Assembly: GCA_008125075.1 (NCBI GenBank)
Contig: VLTH01000003.1
Coordinates: 7,199-71,198 of the forward strand
From: Acetivibrio alkalicellulosi
GTDB taxonomy: Bacteria > Bacillota > Clostridia > Acetivibrionales > Acetivibrionaceae
Direction: 5' to 3'
Length of the DNA: 64,000 nt
Numbering within the stretch: the first letter of the stretch is position 1; each line of letters opens with the position of its first letter. A program made the position numbers and the translations under genes. The notes below the pieces were generated by a model. That model saw nothing but the letters and a program-made list of their open reading frames with translations. It had not been told where the DNA came from and ran no database searches. Of this stretch, positions 59,351-64,000 are shown piece after piece.

Positions 59351-59773
59351 TTATAGTAGTAACTTAATCATAAACATTTCCATTGGTTGTTCAAGCCCTG
59401 GTATATTTAGCACTAAGCATCCCGTATCCATATATCCTAATTTTCTATAAAAATGTTGGGAGCCTTCATTAACTTGTGTTGATGTCATAACCGTTCTATA
59501 TCCCTTCATGCGCATCTCTTCTTCCCAATGTAGCATTGCTTCTTTTCCAAATTCTTTTCTCCTATATTGTTCCTCTAAATAGATTAAGGTCAAAAATGGT
59601 ATGTTATCCCAAAACAAATTGTATCTTAAGATACCAATTGGTTTTTCATGGTCTTTTATAATATATCCTCTTTTATCTCTTATTTTAAGTAAAAACTCAC
59701 TTTCAGGCATATGTTTGTCAAGTGAAAACCAAAAGTCTTTATCTTTTTCTGTAACATAGTCAATGATAAACAT
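59351..59773 (-). CDS. GNAT-family N-acetyltransferase
   Basis: 140 residues. The acetyl-CoA-binding segment is EEQYRRKEFGKEAMLHWEEE (about 77-96; Q-x-x-R/K-x-x-G/K variant), followed by TSTQVNEGSQHFYRKLGYMD, the typical motif-B end. The substrate is unknown; relatives modify amines, peptides or antibiotics. ATGGAGGATTAAA precedes the ATG. It lies downstream of ahpF in the same direction, 31 bases away, and may be co-transcribed. Confidence 0.88.
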   Translation of the reverse strand: MFIIDYVTEKDKDFWFSLDKHMPESEFLLKIRDKRGYIIKDHEKPIGILRYNLFWDNIPFLTLIYLEEQYRRKEFGKEAMLHWEEEMRMKGYRTVMTSTQVNEGSQHFYRKLGYMDTGCLVLNIPGLEQPMEMFMIKLLL

Positions 59774-59804
59774 TTTAATCCTCCATAAAATTATAATAGC
59801 ACAT

Positions 59805-61334
59805 CTAGTTCCTGATTAAATAATCGAAGGCACTAAGTGCTGCTGTTGCACCAGAACCCATGGAAATAATAATCTGCTTATAGGGACTGTCTGTACAGTC
59901 ACCAGCTGCAAATACACCTGGCATGGAGGTTGCACTCTTTTGGTTAACAATAATTTCACCTAAAGGATTTCGCTCAATACTGTCATCTAGCCATTCAGTA
60001 TTTGGTATAAGTCCAATTTGAATAAAAACTCCCTGTAGTTCAATGTGTTTTTCTTCCTTGGTATCACGTTCTATGTAAGTGATACCATCAAGTTTTTCCT
60101 TACCAGTAAATTCTTTGGTTTGAACATTTGTAAGTACGGTAATATTGGGAAGTCTATACAAACGTTCCTGTAGCACCCTGTCAGCCTTTAACTCTGGCAT
60201 AAATTCTAGTACAGTCACGTGTCGGACAATTCCTGCCAAATCAATAGCAGCTTCTACACCCGAATTACCACCACCAATTACTGCTACATCTTTTCCGGCA
60301 AATAAAGGTCCATCACAATGAGGGCAATAAGCTACTCCTTTGTTTTTTAACTCTTTTTCTCCTGGAACATTTACATTACGCCATCTAGCACCTGTTGCAA
60401 TTATAACTGTCTTGCTTTTTACAACTGCTCCTTTTTCCAATTCTACTTCCAGTAATTCCTTCCGGGATATATTTTTTGCTTTTTGAAGATTTATGATATC
60501 CACATTATATCGTTTTACATGATCTTTAAGATTTTCTGCCAGCTTAGGACCTTCTGTATATGGAACAGAAATAAAATTTTCTATTCCCATGGTATCTAAA
60601 ACCTGCCCGCCAAATCTTTCAGCTATAATGCCAGTACGAAGTCCCTTACGGGCAGAGTAAATAGCAGAACTTACACTAGCAGGGCCGCCACCAATAACCA
60701 GAACATCAAAAGGCTCCTTTTCATTAAGAGAAGATGTATCTGCACTTTGTCCAAGCTTTGCTAGAATTTCCTCCAGTGTTAAACGACCACTTTCGAAGAA
60801 ATTACCATTTAGGTATACAGCAGGTACTGCCATTATATCCTTACTTTCAACTTCTTCTTTAAAGACAGCCCCATCAATCATAGTATGGGTAATATTTGGA
60901 TTAATCACGCTCATTATATTAAGTGCTTGAACTACATCAGGACAATTGTGGCAGCTAAGACTAATGTAGGTTTCAAAATGGTATTTTCCTTTTAACTGTT
61001 TAATCTGATTAATATAAGTATCATCTACCTTAGGTGCTCTTCCTCCTACTTGAAGAAGGGCTAGAACTAAAGAAGTAAATTCGTGACCTAATGGGATACC
61101 GGCAAAAACAATACCGGTATCCTCATTTAATCGGTTAACGCTAAAGCTTGGGGTTCGATCTAATTCTGCTTTTTCAACATGTATTTTAGATGAAAGCTTA
61201 GCAAGTTCATCAATTAGTAGAAGCATGTCAGTAGATATACTATCACTTCCAGCACTAACCTTTATGACAATATCACCTTCTAGTAAAGCTAGATACTGTT
61301 CTAGTTGCTGTTTGATTTCTACATCTAGAAGCAT
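59805..61334 (-). CDS. ahpF: Alkyl hydroperoxide reductase subunit F (NAD(P)H:peroxiredoxin reductase)
   Basis: 509 residues. Two fused thioredoxin-like folds at the N-terminus (about 1-195) carry the redox centre SCHNCPDV (about 126-133). A thioredoxin-reductase-like flavoprotein part follows, with FAD-binding GGGPASVSSAIYSARKG (about 213-229), NAD-binding IGGGNSGVEAAIDLAG and the active dithiol CPHCDGPLF. It passes electrons from NAD(P)H to AhpC. Length and domain order match AhpF. AGAGGTAACT precedes the ATG, 12 bases after ahpC. Confidence 0.95.
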   Translation of the reverse strand: MLLDVEIKQQLEQYLALLEGDIVIKVSAGSDSISTDMLLLIDELAKLSSKIHVEKAELDRTPSFSVNRLNEDTGIVFAGIPLGHEFTSLVLALLQVGGRAPKVDDTYINQIKQLKGKYHFETYISLSCHNCPDVVQALNIMSVINPNITHTMIDGAVFKEEVESKDIMAVPAVYLNGNFFESGRLTLEEILAKLGQSADTSSLNEKEPFDVLVIGGGPASVSSAIYSARKGLRTGIIAERFGGQVLDTMGIENFISVPYTEGPKLAENLKDHVKRYNVDIINLQKAKNISRKELLEVELEKGAVVKSKTVIIATGARWRNVNVPGEKELKNKGVAYCPHCDGPLFAGKDVAVIGGGNSGVEAAIDLAGIVRHVTVLEFMPELKADRVLQERLYRLPNITVLTNVQTKEFTGKEKLDGITYIERDTKEEKHIELQGVFIQIGLIPNTEWLDDSIERNPLGEIIVNQKSATSMPGVFAAGDCTDSPYKQIIISMGSGATAALSAFDYLIRN

Positions 61335-61346
61335 GATAGTTACCTC

Positions 61347-61910
61347 TTATATCTTTCCAACCAATTCAAGGCTTGGTTTAAGTGTTTGGCTTCCTTCTTT
61401 CCATTTTGCCGGGCAAACTTCACCTGGATGATTGCGCACATATTGGGCAGCTTTTATTTTACCAAGAAGAACATCGGCATCACGCCCTATACCTCCTGCC
61501 GATATTTCAACAGATTGGATAACTCCATCAGGATCTATAATAAAAGTACCTCTATCGGCCAATCCAGATTCTTCAATAAGAACATCAAAGTTTCTAGAAA
61601 GAGTATGAGAAGGATCACCAATCATTATATAAGTAATTTTCTTTATAGCCTCTGATGTATCATGCCATGCCTTATGAGTAAAATGTGTATCGGTAGAAAC
61701 AGAATAAACTTCCGCTCCTAATGATTTTAATTGTTCATAATTATTTTGGAGATCTTCAAGTTCAGTAGGGCAAACAAAAGTAAAGTCAGCAGGATAAAAG
61801 CATATTACAGTCCATTTTCCTTTAAAATCCTCTTCAGTTACCGTTAGAAACTTTCCATTCTGATAAGCTTGCGCAGTAAAAGGTTTAACTTCAGTTCCGA
61901 TTAATGACAT
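61347..61910 (-). CDS. ahpC: Peroxiredoxin AhpC
   Basis: 187 residues, a typical 2-Cys peroxiredoxin. The peroxidatic cysteine is in [17 protein letters not shown] (Cys47) and the resolving cysteine in [12 protein letters not shown] (about 166). It detoxifies hydrogen peroxide and organic peroxides, using AhpF encoded next door. AGGAGGAATTTG precedes the ATG. The upstream region carries an inverted repeat and tandem 20-base repeats that may be regulator sites. In anaerobes this pair protects oxygen-sensitive enzymes such as the hydrogenase matured by the neighbouring hydF. Confidence 0.96.
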   Translation of the reverse strand: MSLIGTEVKPFTAQAYQNGKFLTVTEEDFKGKWTVICFYPADFTFVCPTELEDLQNNYEQLKSLGAEVYSVSTDTHFTHKAWHDTSEAIKKITYIMIGDPSHTLSRNFDVLIEESGLADRGTFIIDPDGVIQSVEISAGGIGRDADVLLGKIKAAQYVRNHPGEVCPAKWKEGSQTLKPSLELVGKI

Positions 61911-61943
61911 AACAAATTCCTCCTATTAATTTATTGTTTTATT

Positions 61944-62030
61944 AGTCTATTGGATAGTTTTTGAATGTATTTAATAGACTTTTTAAATATACCCACTTTT
62001 TTTAACTACTACCCACTTTTTTTATAAAAA
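61944..62030 (-). promoter_or_regulatory. Upstream region of ahpC with dyad and tandem repeats
   Basis: AGTCTATT (61944-61951) and AATAGACT (61973-61980) form an inverted repeat in the ahpC leader/promoter. Two 20-base units, each starting ACCCACTTTTTTTA, stand head to tail at 61991-62010 and 62011-62030. These could be sites for a peroxide or redox regulator; they do not clearly match the PerR/Fur box. Confidence 0.45.
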
Positions 62031-62064
62031 TATCTGATTTTAATTTAACATTGCCAAAAATAAT

Positions 62065-63291
62065 TTAGTCTTCTTCGAGAATGAGTGCAGCCGACGGAAA
62101 GGGCTTAAGTGCCCTATTTAAAATTCCATGTGTATAGGCTATCAAAACTCCATAGTTTGTTATAAAAACATTACTTTCTTTTGATGACTCTATCCTAAAT
62201 TGCATCTCTTTTCTGTTAATCATGCAGCCACCACAATGAACTATTAAATCATACCCATTAATATCTTTGGGGAAATGTGCTCCTGAGGCCCATTCGAAGT
62301 TGATGTCATATCCACAAATTTGTCTTATCCATCTAGGAATTTTAACCTTTCCAATATCATCTGCCTGTCTGTGATGTGTACATCCTTCAACAATTAAAAC
62401 TTTACTTCCTTGTTTTAACTCTTGAATTTTTTTAATACCTTTTACCAGTTCTGCTAAGTCCCCTTTTTGCCTAGCGAATAGTATAGAAAAGGATGTAAGC
62501 GGAACGTCAGAAGGAGTGTCTGCGGATACTTTTAAAAATGCCTGAGAATCTGTTATTACTAATGAAGGCTTTACTTTTAGATTGTCAAGGGTGTGCTTTA
62601 ACTCATGTTCCTTTGTAACAATAGCTATTGCATCATTATCAATAATATCTCTTATTGTTTGTTGTTGTGGCAATATAAGCCTTCCTTTGGGGGCTGATTT
62701 ATCAATAGGAGTGACAAGTACTACTGTATCTCCTGGCTTTATAAGGTCTCCAATCAAACTAATCTCTGATTTATCATACTTTGCATTATCTATAATAAGG
62801 TTCTTGACGCTATCAATACCTTCACCCGTGCCTGCGCTTGTTTTTACAAAGGGGATACCCAATATCTTGCTATATTCCATTACATCACTTTGTAAAACAT
62901 CTTTTATATCACATTTATTTATAACCCCAACTAATGGTATCTCTCTTTTCTTTAACATTGCTGCAAAATCTTTTTCAAATTCAGTGATTCCTTCAGTTGC
63001 ACTTATAACAAGTATTGCTATATTTGATTTTCTTAATACTTCATGTGCCTTTTCAATTCTTAAGTTACCTAAATCTCCACTGTCATCAAGCCCAGCTGTG
63101 TCAATAATGACTACAGGACCTATAGGTAAAAGCTCCATTGTCTTATATACTGGATCTGTTGTTGTTCCTGGAACATTTGAAACCACTGCTATTTGTTGTC
63201 CTGTAAGTGCATTTATCAGTGATGATTTTCCAGCATTTCTTCTTCCAAAAATAGCTATATGAAGCCTATTTGAAATTGGTGTTGTATTCAA
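62065..63291 (-). CDS. hydF: [FeFe]-hydrogenase maturation GTPase HydF
   Basis: 408 residues from a TTG start at 63291 with AAAGGAG 8 bases upstream; a longer frame from 63363 would run back through the end of aspA. The N-terminal GTPase domain has G1 GRRNAGKSSLIN (about 16-27), G3 DTAGLDDSG and G4 NKCD. The dimerisation domain follows. The C-terminal cluster-binding domain has CTHHRQADDIG (CxH) and HCGGCMINRKE (HCxxC). HydF is the scaffold on which HydE and HydG build the 2Fe subcluster before delivery to hydrogenase. It follows aspA by 13 bases. Confidence 0.95.
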   Translation of the reverse strand: MNTTPISNRLHIAIFGRRNAGKSSLINALTGQQIAVVSNVPGTTTDPVYKTMELLPIGPVVIIDTAGLDDSGDLGNLRIEKAHEVLRKSNIAILVISATEGITEFEKDFAAMLKKREIPLVGVINKCDIKDVLQSDVMEYSKILGIPFVKTSAGTGEGIDSVKNLIIDNAKYDKSEISLIGDLIKPGDTVVLVTPIDKSAPKGRLILPQQQTIRDIIDNDAIAIVTKEHELKHTLDNLKVKPSLVITDSQAFLKVSADTPSDVPLTSFSILFARQKGDLAELVKGIKKIQELKQGSKVLIVEGCTHHRQADDIGKVKIPRWIRQICGYDINFEWASGAHFPKDINGYDLIVHCGGCMINRKEMQFRIESSKESNVFITNYGVLIAYTHGILNRALKPFPSAALILEED

Positions 63292-63304
63292 TATTATCAC
63301 TCCT

Positions 63305-64000
63305 TTACTTTTTTCCCGGTATGCCTGGCGTTGTAATTGACACAGTATCAAATATCTTGTCAATTTCGGCTTTATCTAAAATATTCTCTGATAGAAGTAC
63401 TTCTCGAACTGTCTTACTTGTCTTAATGCATGATTTTGAAACTTCACTAGCTCTATCATATCCAATATGACCAGTAAGTGCAGTAACTAAGGTAAAACTT
63501 TTTTCTAAAAGTTCACTACATCTTGATATATCAGCGGAAATTCCCTTTATGCATTTTTCAATAAAAATACTTAAAGTGTTATTTAAAATGTCTAGCATTT
63601 CAAATAAATTATGTGCGATAACAGGTAAAAATGCATTTAATTCAAGTTGTCCAGACTGAGCAGCTAGTGTAATAGCAAAATCATTAGACATTATCTGAAA
63701 AGCAGCTTGATTAACTGCTTCTGCTATCACAGGGTTTACTTTTCCAGGCATTATTGAAGACCCTGCTTGGACAGGTGGGAGATTAATCTCACCTAATCCA
63801 GCTATAGGACCAGAAGATAAAAGCCTTATATCACTAGATACTTTAGATAGATTTACGGCTGATGTTTTTAAAAGCCCTGATACTTCAACAAAAACATCAC
63901 AGTTTTGAGTACAATCTATCATATATTCAGATCTTGCAAGACCAATTCCAGTAATTTCTCTAAGCTTTTCAATTACATTAAAAATATACTTTTTTTCAGC
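63305..64000 (-). CDS. aspA: Aspartate ammonia-lyase, C-terminal part (runs off window)
   Basis: 231 codons are visible and the frame stays open to the right edge (AEKKYIFNVIEKLREITGIG), so the start lies outside. The fumarase/aspartase signature GSSIMPGKVNP is present, with the catalytic Ser loop, followed by FLPVIAHNLFEMLDILN and the C-terminal domain (TALTGHIGYDRASEVSKSCI). Argininosuccinate lyase and fumarase share the signature, but the following segment and the hydF neighbour fit the aspA-like gene found in hydE/hydG/hydF clusters of clostridia. It would convert aspartate to fumarate and ammonia. Confidence 0.88.
   Translation of the reverse strand, partial: AEKKYIFNVIEKLREITGIGLARSEYMIDCTQNCDVFVEVSGLLKTSAVNLSKVSSDIRLLSSGPIAGLGEINLPPVQAGSSIMPGKVNPVIAEAVNQAAFQIMSNDFAITLAAQSGQLELNAFLPVIAHNLFEMLDILNNTLSIFIEKCIKGISADISRCSELLEKSFTLVTALTGHIGYDRASEVSKSCIKTSKTVREVLLSENILDKAEIDKIFDTVSITTPGIPGKK

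Overview
The window looks like chromosome from an anaerobic, spore-forming, low-G+C Gram-positive bacterium of the class Clostridia. This rests on the strongly A+T-rich sequence, Shine-Dalgarno sites of the AGGAGG type with several TTG and GTG starts, a spore-germinant receptor operon, S-layer-homology proteins, an AbrB/SpoVT regulator, an [FeFe]-hydrogenase maturation gene, a flavodoxin and a radical-SAM enzyme. I cannot name the genus from the sequence alone. I recognised no rRNA, tRNA, CRISPR array or prophage.

Layout, left to right. Bases 1-450 hold the 3' end of a group II intron, abutting the 3' end of a membrane chemoreceptor-like gene. Next come a small membrane protein behind a large operator-like palindrome, an orphan radical-SAM enzyme, and an RND efflux pair (5783-10449). 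Iron-linked genes follow: Fur-like boxes, a 66-residue protein, a 37-residue membrane protein and a flavodoxin (10.6-12.0 kb). From 12.3 to 24.9 kb lies a Tad/Flp pilus locus: DUF192 protein, S-layer-anchored protein, three Flp pilins, prepilin peptidase TadV, TadE/TadG-like pseudopilins, CpaB, TadZ, TadA, TadB and TadC. A long leader with a terminator precedes the first pilin. From 25.2 to 27.4 kb is a graveyard of broken genes: a PIN-like gene with two stops, an IS3 transposase, a tyrosine recombinase and an ICMT-like tail. Then come DUF1657, ClC channel and DUF421 genes.

From 30 to 33.2 kb a divergent Fur/Crp-associated locus encodes a HypB-like GTPase, a soluble ABC ATPase and a substrate-binding-like protein with no signal peptide and no permease. 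A BlaI repressor plus M56 membrane peptidase pair (33.4-36.3 kb) carries BlaI-type operators. A giant secreted subtilase with four 390-bp repeats (36.7-42.2 kb) and an S-layer protein (42.6-44.3 kb) follow. Next are a FecBCD-type ABC importer, a cyclic 2,3-diphosphoglycerate synthetase-like gene and an MFS permease. The germinant receptor operon (gerA, C, D, B order) is bracketed by an exact 76-bp direct repeat.

From 55.25 to 58.0 kb an ECF sigma factor overlaps a membrane-anchored serpin, which sits where an anti-sigma factor is expected, followed by a one-pass membrane protein with an internal 117-bp duplication. The right end has AbrB, a GNAT acetyltransferase, ahpF-ahpC, hydF and the 3' part of aspA, an arrangement known from clostridial hydrogenase-maturation loci.

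The strongest candidates for undescribed biology are: (1) the ECF sigma factor/membrane serpin operon; (2) the GTPase, ABC ATPase and cytoplasmic binding-protein triad under a Fur-like box beside a Crp/Fnr regulator; and (3) the leader RNAs before the flavodoxin region and the Flp pilins, which share a covarying hairpin with the same seven-base loop that overlaps a terminator.
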